Below, in pieces: positions 28,080 to 37,619 of a DNA stretch of 64,000 nucleotides. Position 1 is the stretch's first letter; every line of letters begins with the position of its first letter. The position numbers and the translations under genes were made by a program. The stretch is taken from contig NZ_CP108882.1 of the NCBI RefSeq assembly GCF_036347055.1, forward strand, positions 4,816,501-4,880,500, written 5' to 3'. The DNA is from Streptomyces sp. NBC_00820. GTDB taxonomy: Bacteria > Actinomycetota > Actinomycetes > Streptomycetales > Streptomycetaceae. The notes below the pieces were generated by a model that had not been told where the DNA came from, searched no databases, and saw only the letters and a program-made list of their open reading frames with translations.

Positions 28080-29602
28080 GTACGCGGACACACGCACCGG
28101 CCGCCGAGGACACGGCGCCCGACGGCCGGGCTGCCCGGCGCCGTGCCGCGTCCGGCGGGGGCGGTGCCGTACTGGCCTTCGTCCTGCCCACGCTGACCGC
28201 CCTGGCCTGTGTGCTGCCCGGACTCGGCCGCCGCCAGCCGTGGCGCGACGAGCAGGCCACCTGGTGGGCGGCCACGCTGTCCTGGCACGACCTGGGGCTG
28301 CTGATCGACCACATCGACGTCGTCTTCACGCCCTACTACGCGGCCATGCACCTGTGGATCGCGGTCGCCGGCGACTCCCCGGCCGCGCTGCGGCTGCCCG
28401 GGGCACTGGCCATGGCCGGGTCGGCCGGACTGGTCGCACTGCTCGGGCGGCGGATCTTCGCGCCGCGCACCGGGCTGCTGGCAGGCCTGCTGTTCGCGGT
28501 GGTCCCCGCGATCACCCGGTACGGCCAGGAAGCCCGGCCGTACGCCTTCGCGACGCTGTTCGCGCTGCTCGCGACGTTGCTGCTGCTGCGGGTGCTGGAC
28601 CGGCCCAGCCTGAAGGGCTGGACCTGGTACGCCCTGGCCGTCGCCGCCACCGGCTACGGCCATCTGGTCGCGCTGACGGTGCTCGCCGGGCACCTCGGCC
28701 TGGTGGTCCAGGCCAGGCGGCGCGGTGACCGCATCGCGCACTACGCTTTCGCCGCGGCCGCCCTGCTGGGGCTGTCGGCCGTCTTCCCCGTGCTGGCCCA
28801 GGGCAGCGGTCAGAGCGGGCAGATCGCCTGGAACAACACCACGGCCTCGGACCTGACCGGCTACCCGCAGGAGCTGTTCGGCTCGTGGGTGACCGGCGGG
28901 GCGGTGCTGTGCCTCGGCGTGCTGGGCCTGGCCGTGGCCGGACGCCACGCGGCCCTGCTCGGCCCGTGGGCGGTGCTGCCGCCGCTGCTCACCCTCGCCA
29001 CAGCCGACCAGCTGCACCTGTTCCTGCCGCGCTACCTGCTCTTCACGATCCCGGCCTGGACGCTCCTGGCGGCCGCCGCGGTCACCCGGCTCGCCGGCCG
29101 GCTGGAACCGGCCGCCCGGCGCGGCGGCGGAGCGCGGGCCCTCGGCGCACTGCTGGTGACGGCGGTCGCGGCGGCCTACGCCTTCGCGGCCTGGCCCGCG
29201 ATCGGCGACGCCAAGAAGGACCTGCCGCAGGAACCGGACTACCGGGCCGCCGCGCACGTCGTCGCGGCGGGACAGCGGAGCGGCGACGGGATCGTCTTCA
29301 ACGGCGGGCTCTCCGAGCGCCGGGCCATGGCCTACGAGCTGCGGGACCGCCGGGCGCCCAAGGACGTGCTCATGGAGTGGACCCCCCAGCAGAACGGCTC
29401 CTACGGCGCCACCGAGTGCGGCCGCCCGGCCCGCTGTCTGAAGGAGGTCGACCGGCTCTGGCTGGTCTCCACCATCAGCGACGGCCGGCCGCCGCTCGCC
29501 GGCATGAACGCCCGTACGGCCGCCCTGCTCGGCACGGACTTCAAGGCCGTGCGGACGGTGAAGCTGCACCGCGTCACGGTCCAGGTGCTCGCGCGCGACT
29601 GA
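28076..29602 (+). CDS. GT39/ArnT-like polyprenyl-phosphate-dependent glycosyltransferase
   Basis: 508 residues with ten or more membrane helices and a C-terminal soluble domain of about 120 residues. The first outside loop has RQPWRDEQATWW, the Asp-Glu motif of GT-C transferases. The later RYGQEARPYAFATLFALLA is also typical of this superfamily. It would transfer a sugar from a polyprenyl-phosphate carrier onto an extracytoplasmic acceptor. The similar overall layout of the preceding gene suggests an old duplication. The last gene of this pair supplies a use for the lipid-linked sugar made by the GT2 at the cluster's end. Confidence 0.78.
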   Translation: MSTRTHAPAAEDTAPDGRAARRRAASGGGGAVLAFVLPTLTALACVLPGLGRRQPWRDEQATWWAATLSWHDLGLLIDHIDVVFTPYYAAMHLWIAVAGDSPAALRLPGALAMAGSAGLVALLGRRIFAPRTGLLAGLLFAVVPAITRYGQEARPYAFATLFALLATLLLLRVLDRPSLKGWTWYALAVAATGYGHLVALTVLAGHLGLVVQARRRGDRIAHYAFAAAALLGLSAVFPVLAQGSGQSGQIAWNNTTASDLTGYPQELFGSWVTGGAVLCLGVLGLAVAGRHAALLGPWAVLPPLLTLATADQLHLFLPRYLLFTIPAWTLLAAAAVTRLAGRLEPAARRGGGARALGALLVTAVAAAYAFAAWPAIGDAKKDLPQEPDYRAAAHVVAAGQRSGDGIVFNGGLSERRAMAYELRDRRAPKDVLMEWTPQQNGSYGATECGRPARCLKEVDRLWLVSTISDGRPPLAGMNARTAALLGTDFKAVRTVKLHRVTVQVLARD

Positions 29603-29641
29603 CGCGCCCGTCCCGGAAACACTGGTTAAGGAGGCCGTGAG

Positions 29642-30943
29642 ATGCGGCTCACTGTCATCGGCACCGGCTATCTCGGTGCCACCCACGCCGCCTGCATGGC
29701 GGAACTCGGCCACGAGGTGCTCGGCGTCGACGTCGACGCGGACAAGGTCGCCGCGCTGCGCGCCGGACGGGTGCCGTTCCACGAGCCGGGGCTCGCGGAG
29801 CTGATCGAGCGGCACACGGCGAGCGGCCGGCTGCGCTTCACCACCGACTACGCGGAGGCCGGGGCCTTCGGCGACGTGCACTTCGTGTGCGTCGGCACCC
29901 CCCAGCGCGCCGACTGCGCGGGCGCCGACCTCACGTACGTCGACGCGGCCTTCGCCGCGATCGCCGCGCACACCCGGCCGGGCGCGCTGCTCGTGGGCAA
30001 GTCGACCGTGCCGGTCGGCACGGCCGGGCGGCTGGCGCGGTCGCATGAGGCCGAGGTCGCCTGGAACCCGGAGTTCCTGCGGGAGGGCTTCGCCGTGGCG
30101 GACACGCTGCGGCCGGACCGGCTGGTGTTCGGGGTGGAGTCGGAGCGCGCGGAGACGGTCCTGCGGGCGGTGTACGCCCCCGTCCTCGCGGCCGGCACCC
30201 CGCTCGTCACCGCCGGTTTCGCGACCGCCGAGCTGGTCAAGACGGCCGCGAACGCCTTCCTGGCCACCAAGATCTCCTTCATCAACGCGATGGCCGAGGT
30301 CTGCGAGGCGGCCGGCGGCGACGTGGGCACGCTCGCCGAGGCACTCGGCCACGACGACCGGATCGGACCGAAGTTCCTGCGCTCCGGAGTCGGCTTCGGC
30401 GGTGGCTGTCTGCCCAAGGACATCCGCGCCTTCGCGCACCGCGCCGGGGAACTCGGTGTCTCGCTGGAGTTCCTCCGCGAGGTCGACGCGATCAACATGC
30501 GACGCCGCGACCGGGTGGTCGAGCTGGCCCGCGAGCTGTGCGGGGGGTCCCTGGCGGGCACCCGTGTCACCGTGCTCGGCGCGGCCTTCAAGCCCGACTC
30601 CGACGACATCCGCGACTCGCCCGCGCTCGACGTGGCCGACAGGCTGCGGCTGGCCGGCGCCGACGTCACGGTCTACGACCCGGCGGCGATGGACAACGCC
30701 CGCAAGGCGTTCCCGCGGCTCGGGTACGCGGTCTGCGTGGAGGAGGCGCTGCGCGGGGCCGGGCTGGTCCTGCATCTGACGGAGTGGCCGCAGTTCCGGG
30801 AGATAGACCCGGAACAGGCAGCGGCATGGGTGGACCGTCCACGGATCGTGGACGGCCGGGGGGTGCTCGACGCGGACCGCTGGACCGCGGCGGGCTGGCA
30901 GTTGCGGGCGCCGGGCCGGCCGGCGCCCCGAGAGGAGGGATGA
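29642..30943 (+). CDS. UDP-glucose/GDP-mannose 6-dehydrogenase family enzyme
   Basis: 433 residues, start ATG with AAGGAGG about eight bases upstream. The N-terminal Rossmann motif is VIGTGYLG (5-12). The catalytic thiol is C256 in GVGFGGGCLPKDI, with K210 in the dimer helix (NAFLATKISFINA). It oxidises a nucleotide-hexose twice with NAD to the uronic acid. Whether UDP-glucose or GDP-mannose is the substrate cannot be decided from the motifs. It implies a uronic-acid component in the polymer made by this cluster. Confidence 0.9.
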   Translation: MRLTVIGTGYLGATHAACMAELGHEVLGVDVDADKVAALRAGRVPFHEPGLAELIERHTASGRLRFTTDYAEAGAFGDVHFVCVGTPQRADCAGADLTYVDAAFAAIAAHTRPGALLVGKSTVPVGTAGRLARSHEAEVAWNPEFLREGFAVADTLRPDRLVFGVESERAETVLRAVYAPVLAAGTPLVTAGFATAELVKTAANAFLATKISFINAMAEVCEAAGGDVGTLAEALGHDDRIGPKFLRSGVGFGGGCLPKDIRAFAHRAGELGVSLEFLREVDAINMRRRDRVVELARELCGGSLAGTRVTVLGAAFKPDSDDIRDSPALDVADRLRLAGADVTVYDPAAMDNARKAFPRLGYAVCVEEALRGAGLVLHLTEWPQFREIDPEQAAAWVDRPRIVDGRGVLDADRWTAAGWQLRAPGRPAPREEG

Positions 30944-30945
30944 GC

Positions 30946-31695
30946 ATGACTCACGCGGACATTCCCGTCACCGTGGTGATGCCGACGTACAACGAGGCGG
31001 CCAACGTGGCGCGCATGGCCGAGGCGGTGCTCGCGCTGCCGCTGGACGCGCTGCACCTGAAGATCGTCGACGATTCCAGCCCGGACGGCACCGGGCGGAT
31101 CGCCGAGGAGCTGGCCGAGAAGTACAACGCCGACGGCAGGCGGCGGATGAGCGTCCTGCACCGTACGGCGAAGGACGGACTGGGCCGGGCCTACACCGCC
31201 GGCATGACCGCCGCGCTGGAGGAGGGTGCCGCGTACGTCGTCCAGATGGACGCCGACGGCAGCCACCCCGTGGACGCCGTACCGCGGATGCTGGAGGCGG
31301 CGGTGGCCTCCGGCGCGGGGCTGGTCGTCGGCAGCCGGTACGTCGAGGGCGGCTCGCTGGACGAGGACTGGGGCGCCCACCGCGTCCTGCTGTCCCGCTT
31401 CGCCAACCGGTACGCGCGGGTCATCCTCGGCACCGCGATCAACGACATCACGGCCGGTTTCAACCTGTGGTCGGCGGCGACGCTGCGGGACGTGGACCTC
31501 GCCTCCCTCGACAGCGCCGGCTACAGCTTCCAGGTGGAGCTGAAGTACAAGGCCGTACGGACCGGCCACACCGCCGTGGAGATCCCCATCCGGTTCGCCG
31601 AGCGCACCGAGGGTGTGTCCAAGATGACGCTGCGCACCCAGCTGGAGTCCGCGGTGCTGCCGATCCGGCTGCGGCTTCGGCTGCGGAAGCGGTAG
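30946..31695 (+). CDS. Dolichol-phosphate-mannose-synthase-like GT2
   Basis: 249 residues from the ATG at 30946, six bases after GAGGAGGG; an ATG at 30940 overlaps the upstream stop but has no room for a ribosome site. GT-A fold: TVVMPTYNEAANV, VDDSSPDGT (41-49) and MDADGSH with DxD 102-104. No membrane helices, so it is the soluble DPM1-like form. It would make polyprenyl-phosphate-hexose at the membrane face, the donor for the two GT-C proteins encoded upstream. Last gene of the cluster; the next gene converges three bases after its stop. Confidence 0.87.
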   Translation: MTHADIPVTVVMPTYNEAANVARMAEAVLALPLDALHLKIVDDSSPDGTGRIAEELAEKYNADGRRRMSVLHRTAKDGLGRAYTAGMTAALEEGAAYVVQMDADGSHPVDAVPRMLEAAVASGAGLVVGSRYVEGGSLDEDWGAHRVLLSRFANRYARVILGTAINDITAGFNLWSAATLRDVDLASLDSAGYSFQVELKYKAVRTGHTAVEIPIRFAERTEGVSKMTLRTQLESAVLPIRLRLRLRKR

Positions 31696-31698
31696 CCG

Positions 31699-32574
31699 CT
31701 ACCGGTTCGCCGCGGCCGAGGCCTGGGCCTCCCCGCGGCGCCTGATCTGGCGGAACGCGAACTCCGCCAGGTCGTCGCCGGCCTTGAAGACCGCCGTGTC
31801 CTTGGTGGTGACGTCCTTGCCGCCGGTGAAGCCGGCGATCGTGAAGTAGGCGTAGCGGCCGTAGGTGTTCGTGGTCGAGCGGCAGATCGCGGAGTCGCAG
31901 AAGGACTTGACGCCCTTGCCGGGCAGCGCCTGGACGATGCTCTTCTTGTCGGCCTGGCCCTTGGCCTTGGTGGCCTGCGCCTCGGTGTCGAAGACGGCGA
32001 CGCCGACCGTGACGGCCACGCCGTCCTTGACGTAGCTCACCCGCATCAGGCGGGTGCAGCCGTTGCCGGTGAGCACCTTGGCCAGGGTGCCTCCGGCGCC
32101 GGTCGAGCAGTTCGCCGCGTCCGCGGTGGCGCCCTTCTTGTACACCGTGTCGCCCATGGTCAGCTGAGTGCCCGGGAACAGCGTCTCGGGGCTCAGCGGA
32201 GCGGTGTCCTTCTTGGCGCTGGATATGAAGTCCTTCGGGTCCAGCGGGGGAGGCGCGCTGGTGGAGGCGAAGGACGGTGCCGTGGCCGTGCCGCCCGGGA
32301 TGGTGGCGGTGGCGGGGAGGTCACTGAGGCCGGGCGTGGGGTCGCCGTCGGCCGACACCACGGCCATCGCGACGGCACTGCCGATCGCGACGGTGGCGAC
32401 CGCGCCACCGACGACGAACAGCAGCTTGCGCCGCTTGTTCCGCGTCTCCGAGGCTTCCGCCAGCGCTGCCCAGTCGGGGCTCTGGTCGTCGCCGTCGGCG
32501 CCGCCCCAGGGCTGCTGGGAATTCGGTTTCCAGGGATCCCATTGCGACTGGGGTCCCCCCTGCCCGTAAGTCAT
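31699..32574 (-). CDS. Single-pass membrane-anchored protein with outside domain, unknown function
   Basis: 291 residues from MTYGQGGPQ; an ATG three codons earlier is equally possible, as neither has a clear ribosome site. A short Gly/Pro/Trp-rich cytosolic head and a basic patch (TRNKRRK) precede one membrane helix (about 50-71). A Pro/Thr/Ser linker and a roughly 190-residue outside domain with four cysteines (in NCSTGAG, NGCTRL, FCDSAICR) follow, suggesting two disulfides. Unknown family. It is divergent from rplM and convergent with the glycan cluster, so linkage to either is unclear. Confidence 0.7.
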   Translation of the reverse strand: MTYGQGGPQSQWDPWKPNSQQPWGGADGDDQSPDWAALAEASETRNKRRKLLFVVGGAVATVAIGSAVAMAVVSADGDPTPGLSDLPATATIPGGTATAPSFASTSAPPPLDPKDFISSAKKDTAPLSPETLFPGTQLTMGDTVYKKGATADAANCSTGAGGTLAKVLTGNGCTRLMRVSYVKDGVAVTVGVAVFDTEAQATKAKGQADKKSIVQALPGKGVKSFCDSAICRSTTNTYGRYAYFTIAGFTGGKDVTTKDTAVFKAGDDLAEFAFRQIRRRGEAQASAAANR

Positions 32575-32655
32575 GGGGCGCATCTTAGACGGGCGCCCGG
32601 GGGCGGCGGACCGCGTCAGGCGGCATGCCACGTTTGTCCGTCGGCATGCCTCGTT

Positions 32656-32685
32656 TTGACCCGTACGGGGGCGGGCAGGTAACCT
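32656..32685 (+). promoter_or_regulatory. rplM-rpsI promoter
   Basis: TTGACC (32656-32661) and TAACCT (32680-32685), 18 bases apart, make a good principal-sigma promoter. It implies a leader of about 170 bases before rplM. Confidence 0.7.
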
Positions 32686-32862
32686 GCTTCTTCGTTGTGT
32701 ATTGGCTTGCTCATTCTCACGGGACGGGCCCTTACACCGGTCCACCGGGCCGATGACCAGCAACCCCACGTACGCGGTATGCGTCACCGCAGTGGATCAG
32801 GCTGTCGTGATCGTTTCGGTGACCTGTTCAGGACCATTCACTCGAAGCGAAGGCTACGAACC

Positions 32863-33306
32863 GTGCGTACGTACAGCCCCAAGCCCGGCGATGTGACGCG
32901 CCAGTGGCACGTCATTGACGCTCAGGACGTCGTCCTGGGTCGTCTCGCCACCACCGCCGCGTCCCTCCTCCGGGGCAAGCACAAGCCGATCTACGCTCCT
33001 CACGTCGACACCGGTGACTTCGTCATCATCGTCAACGCCGACAAGGTGCACCTGTCCGGCAACAAGCGGACCCAGAAGATGGCGTACCGTCACTCCGGTT
33101 ACCCGGGTGGTCTGCGTTCCGTCCGCTACGACGAGCTGATGGACAAGAACCCCGAGAAGGCCGTCGAGAAGGCCATCAAGGGCATGCTCCCCAAGAACAC
33201 CCTGGGCCGTCAGATGCTCTCCAAGCTGAAGGTCTACTCGGGCGACCAGCACCCCCACGCTGCCCAGCAGCCGGTGCCGTTCGAGATCACCCAGGTCGCG
33301 CAGTAG
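32863..33306 (+). CDS. rplM: 50S ribosomal protein L13
   Basis: 147 residues from GTG ([20 protein letters not shown]). The longer in-frame extension to 32695 lies in the leader and is rejected. An early 23S-binding protein; the [20 protein letters not shown] block is diagnostic. Paired with rpsI, 42 bases downstream, as in nearly all bacteria. Confidence 0.98.
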   Translation: MRTYSPKPGDVTRQWHVIDAQDVVLGRLATTAASLLRGKHKPIYAPHVDTGDFVIIVNADKVHLSGNKRTQKMAYRHSGYPGGLRSVRYDELMDKNPEKAVEKAIKGMLPKNTLGRQMLSKLKVYSGDQHPHAAQQPVPFEITQVAQ

Positions 33307-33348
33307 TTCCGGCCACCCCCTAAGACTGAAGAGAATCTGAGGAGCATC

Positions 33349-33873
33349 GTGGCCGAGACCACTGCCGAGCAGCCGCTCGACGAGAACGTCGAGAACATCG
33401 ACATCGACAGCTACACCACCGAGTCCGAGGTCGTCGTGGAGGGTGAGTACACCTCCGAGTCCCTCGCCTCGCACTTCGGTGAGCCCCAGCCGGCCGCCGG
33501 CCTGGGCCGTCGCAAGAACGCCATTGCCCGCGTCCGGATCGTTCCGGGCACCGGCAAGTGGAAGATCAACGGTCGCACCCTCGAGGACTACTTCCCGAAC
33601 AAGGTGCACCAGCAGGAAGTCAACGAGCCCTTCAAGGTGCTCGAGCTCGAGGGTCGTTACGACGTCATCGCCCGCATCGCGGGTGGCGGTGTCTCCGGTC
33701 AGGCCGGTGCGCTCCGTCTCGGTGTCGCCCGTGCGCTGAACGAGGCCGACGTCGACAACAACCGCGGCGCCCTGAAGAAGGCCGGCTTCCTCAAGCGCGA
33801 CGACCGTGCGGTCGAGCGCAAGAAGGCCGGTCTGAAGAAGGCCCGCAAGGCTCCGCAGTACAGCAAGCGCTAA
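33349..33873 (+). CDS. rpsI: 30S ribosomal protein S9 with acidic N-terminal extension
   Basis: 174 residues, against about 130 in E. coli. The first 50 are acidic ([16 protein letters not shown]), an extension seen in Streptomyces S9. The core starts at [14 protein letters not shown] and ends in KAPQYSKR, whose C-terminal arginine contacts P-site tRNA. GTG start with GAGGAG upstream. Confidence 0.97.
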   Translation: MAETTAEQPLDENVENIDIDSYTTESEVVVEGEYTSESLASHFGEPQPAAGLGRRKNAIARVRIVPGTGKWKINGRTLEDYFPNKVHQQEVNEPFKVLELEGRYDVIARIAGGGVSGQAGALRLGVARALNEADVDNNRGALKKAGFLKRDDRAVERKKAGLKKARKAPQYSKR

Positions 33874-33898
33874 CCAAGAGCTGCTTGCTCGTACTCCG

Positions 33899-33942
33899 AA
33901 CGCCCCGGCGGCACGCCACATGTGCCGCCGGGGCGTTCGTTT
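33899..33942 (+). terminator. Intrinsic terminator after rpsI
   Basis: Perfect 14-base arms CGCCCCGGCGGCAC (33901-33914) and GTGCCGCCGGGGCG (33922-33935) with a seven-base loop, then TTCGTTT. Confidence 0.9.
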
Positions 33943-34052
33943 ATCCCGGCCAGGGGCGTATAACGACACAAGACGCTCAAAGGCTTGTGTGATCGAATGT
34001 CGTGGCGTCTGGCAGCATTACCGGCAGCAAAGACGCTTCCTCAGGAGGACAA

Positions 34053-35411
34053 GTGGGACGACACTTCGGCACCGACGGCGTGCGTGGCGTCGCCAACGCG
34101 GACCTGACGGCCGAGATGGCGCTCGGCCTGTCCGTCGCGGCGGCCCACGTACTGGCCGAAGCGGGCACGTTCGAGGGTCACAGGCCGAAGGCGGTCGTCG
34201 GACGGGACCCGCGCGCGTCCGGGGAGTTCCTGGAGGCGGCCGTCGTCGCCGGCCTCGCCAGCGCGGGCGTGGACGTCCTGTGCGTCGGCGTGCTGCCGAC
34301 GCCGGCCGTGGCACACCTGACCGGCGCGCTCGGCGCGGACCTCGGCGTGATGCTCTCCGCCAGCCACAACGCCATGCCGGACAACGGCATCAAGTTCTTC
34401 GCCCGCGGCGGCCACAAGCTCGCCGACGAGCTGGAGGACAAGATCGAGGCCGTGTACGAGTCCCACCGCCACGGCGAGCCCTGGGAGCGGCCCACCGGTG
34501 CCGGGGTCGGGCGCGTGCGCTCGTACGACGAGGGCTTCGAGACCTACGTCGGCCACCTGCTGTCGGTGCTGCCGAACCGGCTCGACGGGCTGAAGATCGT
34601 CCTGGACGAGGCGCACGGCGCGGCCTCGGGGGTCTCGCCGGAGGCGTTCTCGCGGGCCGGCGCGGAGATCGTCACGATCGGCGCCGAGCCGGACGGCCTC
34701 AACATCAACGACGGCTGCGGCTCCACCCACCTCGGCCTGCTGAAGGCCGCCGTCCTCGAACACGGCGCGGACCTCGGCATCGCGCACGACGGCGACGCCG
34801 ACCGCTGCCTGGCCGTGGACCACACCGGCGCGGAGGTGGACGGCGACCAGATCCTCGCCGTGCTCGCCCTGGCCATGCGGGAGCGCTCCGAGCTGCGGGC
34901 CGACACGGTGGTCGCCACCGTGATGTCCAACCTCGGCTTCAAGCTGGCCATGGAGAAGGCCGGCATCCACCTCGTGCAGACCGCCGTCGGCGACCGCTAC
35001 GTGCTGGAGGAGATGAAGCGGCACGGGTACGCGCTCGGCGGTGAGCAGTCCGGGCACGTCATCATCCTCGACCACGCGACCACCGGCGACGGCACGCTGA
35101 CCGGGCTGCTGCTGGCGGCACGCGTCGCCGAGAGCGGGCGCTCGCTGCGGGACCTGGCGTCCGTGATGGAGCGGCTGCCGCAGGTGCTGATCAACGTGCC
35201 CGACGTGGACAGGTCGCGGGTGAAGACGTCCGGCGACCTGGCCGCGGCCGTCGCCGAGGCCGAGCGGGAGCTGGGGGCCACCGGGCGGGTGCTGCTGCGG
35301 CCGTCCGGGACCGAGCCGCTGGTGCGGGTGATGGTCGAGGCCGCCGACATCGATCAGGCGCGCTCCGTCGCCGGTCTGCTGGCCGACGCGGTGAAGTCGG
35401 CGCTGGGCTAG
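34053..35411 (+). CDS. glmM: Phosphoglucosamine mutase
   Basis: 452 residues from GTG with AGGAGG four bases upstream; an in-frame ATG 17 codons before lacks these. It converts glucosamine-6-phosphate to the 1-phosphate for UDP-GlcNAc and peptidoglycan. The phosphoserine is S104 in [10 protein letters not shown], the metal loop is HDGDADRC, and the sugar-specificity loop GGEQSGHVI is present. glmS lies 2.2 kb downstream in the same direction, so two consecutive pathway steps are neighbours. Confidence 0.96.
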   Translation: MGRHFGTDGVRGVANADLTAEMALGLSVAAAHVLAEAGTFEGHRPKAVVGRDPRASGEFLEAAVVAGLASAGVDVLCVGVLPTPAVAHLTGALGADLGVMLSASHNAMPDNGIKFFARGGHKLADELEDKIEAVYESHRHGEPWERPTGAGVGRVRSYDEGFETYVGHLLSVLPNRLDGLKIVLDEAHGAASGVSPEAFSRAGAEIVTIGAEPDGLNINDGCGSTHLGLLKAAVLEHGADLGIAHDGDADRCLAVDHTGAEVDGDQILAVLALAMRERSELRADTVVATVMSNLGFKLAMEKAGIHLVQTAVGDRYVLEEMKRHGYALGGEQSGHVIILDHATTGDGTLTGLLLAARVAESGRSLRDLASVMERLPQVLINVPDVDRSRVKTSGDLAAAVAEAERELGATGRVLLRPSGTEPLVRVMVEAADIDQARSVAGLLADAVKSALG

Positions 35412-35450
35412 GCCCCGACAAGGCCCCGCGCCCCCCGGGGGCCGCTTCCG

Positions 35451-36389
35451 TCAGTCTGAGCTGCGGCCCTGCCGTTGCCTGGCCCAGAAGTACTTCTGGG
35501 CCAGCAGCGTGAGTGTTCCCGCCAGGACGATGCCCAGCAGGTTCAGCAGGAGCTGTTCCGTCGAGCCCCAGGCCTGGCGGTACTCGGTGTAGGTGAAGGC
35601 CACGGCCGCGTTCGCCGCCGCCGGGACCGTGGTGACCGAGATCGCCACGCCTACCAGCGCGCTCGACTTCGCCGATGTCAGCGACAGGGTGCCGGCGGCG
35701 CCCGCGAGCACCGCGACCACGAAGGAGAAGGCGTCCGGCTGGTAGATGAAGTTGGTGTTGGGCCGCTTTGCATCCAGCTGGAGCCTGGAGAACAGGCCGA
35801 CGCCGTCCATGAACCAGGCGAAGCCGGCCGTCACCACCAGGGCCACCGCGAAACCGACCAGCAGCGCGGTCAGCGAGCGCAGGGCGAGGCGCGGGGTGCG
35901 CTGCACGAGGCCTGTGCAGAAGCCGGCCAGCGGCCCGAACTCCGGTCCCACCGCCATCGCGCCCACGATCAGGATCGCGTTGTCGAGCACCACGCCGCAG
36001 GCCGCGATCATCGTGGCGATGGTGAGGAAGACGAGGTAGGTGACCGACAGCGTCGACTCCTCGTGCGTCACGTCGGTGAGGTGCTCCCACAGCACCGCGT
36101 CCGCGCCCTCGCCCGGGGCCTCCTCCTCCGCCTTGTCGGCGTGCCGGGACAGCGACAGGTCGATGTTCTCGACGGCGATCGAGCCGGTCTCGTCCAGCCC
36201 CAGCTCCCGCAGCTCGCTCAGCAGCTGGTCGCCCGCCTCCCGGGCGACGTCGCACAGGACGACGTCGCCGGCCGGGCTGTGCGCGGCGCCGGGAAGCACC
36301 ACGAGGTGTGTGGCGCCGGTGGTCCGCTCGACGAGCCGGACCACGGCGTCGGTCAGGCCTGCCGGGGTGATCAGACGCAGATGCAGCAT
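35451..36389 (-). CDS. DUF389 family membrane protein
   Basis: 312 residues. The N-terminal 110 form a soluble alpha/beta domain with an acidic linker (KAEEEAPGEGAD). Five to six hydrophobic helices follow, including LTIATMIAACGVVLDNAILIVGAMAVGPEFGPLA, the hallmark of the DUF389/TIGR00341 family. Function is unestablished; the conserved polar residues inside helices hint at a transporter or channel. Convergent with glmM, 39 bases apart, and downstream of coaA on the same strand. Confidence 0.85.
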   Translation of the reverse strand: MLHLRLITPAGLTDAVVRLVERTTGATHLVVLPGAAHSPAGDVVLCDVAREAGDQLLSELRELGLDETGSIAVENIDLSLSRHADKAEEEAPGEGADAVLWEHLTDVTHEESTLSVTYLVFLTIATMIAACGVVLDNAILIVGAMAVGPEFGPLAGFCTGLVQRTPRLALRSLTALLVGFAVALVVTAGFAWFMDGVGLFSRLQLDAKRPNTNFIYQPDAFSFVVAVLAGAAGTLSLTSAKSSALVGVAISVTTVPAAANAAVAFTYTEYRQAWGSTEQLLLNLLGIVLAGTLTLLAQKYFWARQRQGRSSD

Positions 36390-36405
36390 CCCGGCAGCGT
36401 AGTGC

Positions 36406-37395
36406 TCACAGCTTGCGCAGCCTCAGCCGCTGGACCTTGTGGTCCTGGCCCTTGCGCAGGATGAGGGTGGCGCGGCCCCGGGTGGGGGCGATGTTCTCGA
36501 CCAGGTTGGGCTTGTTGATCGTGCGCCACAGGGTGCGGGCGTAGTCGAGGGCCTCCTCCTCGGAGACCTGGGTGTACTTGCGGAAGTACGAGTCCTGTTT
36601 CTGGAAGGCGGTCCGGCGCAGCTTCCGGAAGCGGCTGAGGTACCAGTTCTCGATGTCCTCGGTGCTCGCGTCGACGTACACGCTGAAGTCGAAGAAGTCG
36701 GCGAGACCGACCCGGGTGCGGCCGTCCTTGCCGGGCAGCGCGGGCTGGAGGACGTTCAGGCCCTCGACGATCAGGATGTCCGGGCGGCGCACGGTGAGCT
36801 TCTCGCCGGGGACGATGTCGTAGATCAGGTGGGAGTAGACGGGGGCCGTCACCTCGTCCTTGCCGGCCTTGATGTCGGCGACGAAGCGGGTCAGGGCCCG
36901 GCGGTCGTACGACTCCGGGAAGCCCTTGCGCGACATCAGGCCGCGGGCCTCCAGTTCCCTGGTGGGCAGCAGGAAGCCGTCCGTCGTCACCAGCTCGACG
37001 CGCGGATGCTCGGGCCAGCGGGACAGCAGCGCCTGGAGGAGACGGGCGACGGTGGACTTGCCGACGGCGACCGAGCCCGCCACCCCTATGACGAAGGGCG
37101 TGCCGGACTGGGAGCCCTTTTCACCGAGGAAGGTGTTGAGCGCGCCGCGCAGCCCGTCGGTGGCGCCGACGTAGAGGTTGAGCAGGCGGGAGAGCGGGAG
37201 GTAGATGTCCCGCACCTCGTCGAGGTCGATGACATCGCCCAGGCCGCGCAGCTTCTCCACCTCCTCGGCGGTCAGCGGCAGCGGCGTCTTGTCGCGCAGC
37301 GCGCTCCACTCGGCACGGGTGAGGTCGACGTAGGGAGTCGCCTCCGGCCTGGGCCGGTGGGCGCTCCGGGGTATCGAGGAGACCGGTGAGATCAC
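36406..37395 (-). CDS. coaA: Pantothenate kinase, type I
   Basis: 329 residues. It phosphorylates pantothenate in the first step of coenzyme A synthesis and is feedback-inhibited by CoA in characterised members. The P-loop is [12 protein letters not shown] (104-115). Family segments TTDGFLLP and [10 protein letters not shown] are intact. It is read divergently from glmS across a 224-base spacer; acpS, which uses CoA, is 3.5 kb away. Confidence 0.95.
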   Translation of the reverse strand: MISPVSSIPRSAHRPRPEATPYVDLTRAEWSALRDKTPLPLTAEEVEKLRGLGDVIDLDEVRDIYLPLSRLLNLYVGATDGLRGALNTFLGEKGSQSGTPFVIGVAGSVAVGKSTVARLLQALLSRWPEHPRVELVTTDGFLLPTRELEARGLMSRKGFPESYDRRALTRFVADIKAGKDEVTAPVYSHLIYDIVPGEKLTVRRPDILIVEGLNVLQPALPGKDGRTRVGLADFFDFSVYVDASTEDIENWYLSRFRKLRRTAFQKQDSYFRKYTQVSEEEALDYARTLWRTINKPNLVENIAPTRGRATLILRKGQDHKVQRLRLRKL

Positions 37396-37619
37396 AGTCC
37401 ATTGTTAACGGAGTTTGAACGGGGCGGTGGGGTGGGGTGCGTCACGCCGCGGCGGACGTACGGTCTCGAACCGCCCGGATCGGACGGGAACGGGGCAGGG
37501 CCGGTGGAGGTGTTTTCGGAGCGCCGGATCGCCGGAGGCCTGCGTACCCCCGTGGGAATTTCCGAATTCGGGCACGCGGCGGCTCTTTTGGTGGCCGATC
37601 TGATCGTAGGCTGCCGCTC

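Noticed and set aside
37396..37619. glmS ribozyme upstream of glmS
   Set aside because: No recognisable ribozyme core before the start, and these are mainly found in Gram-positive low-GC bacteria.
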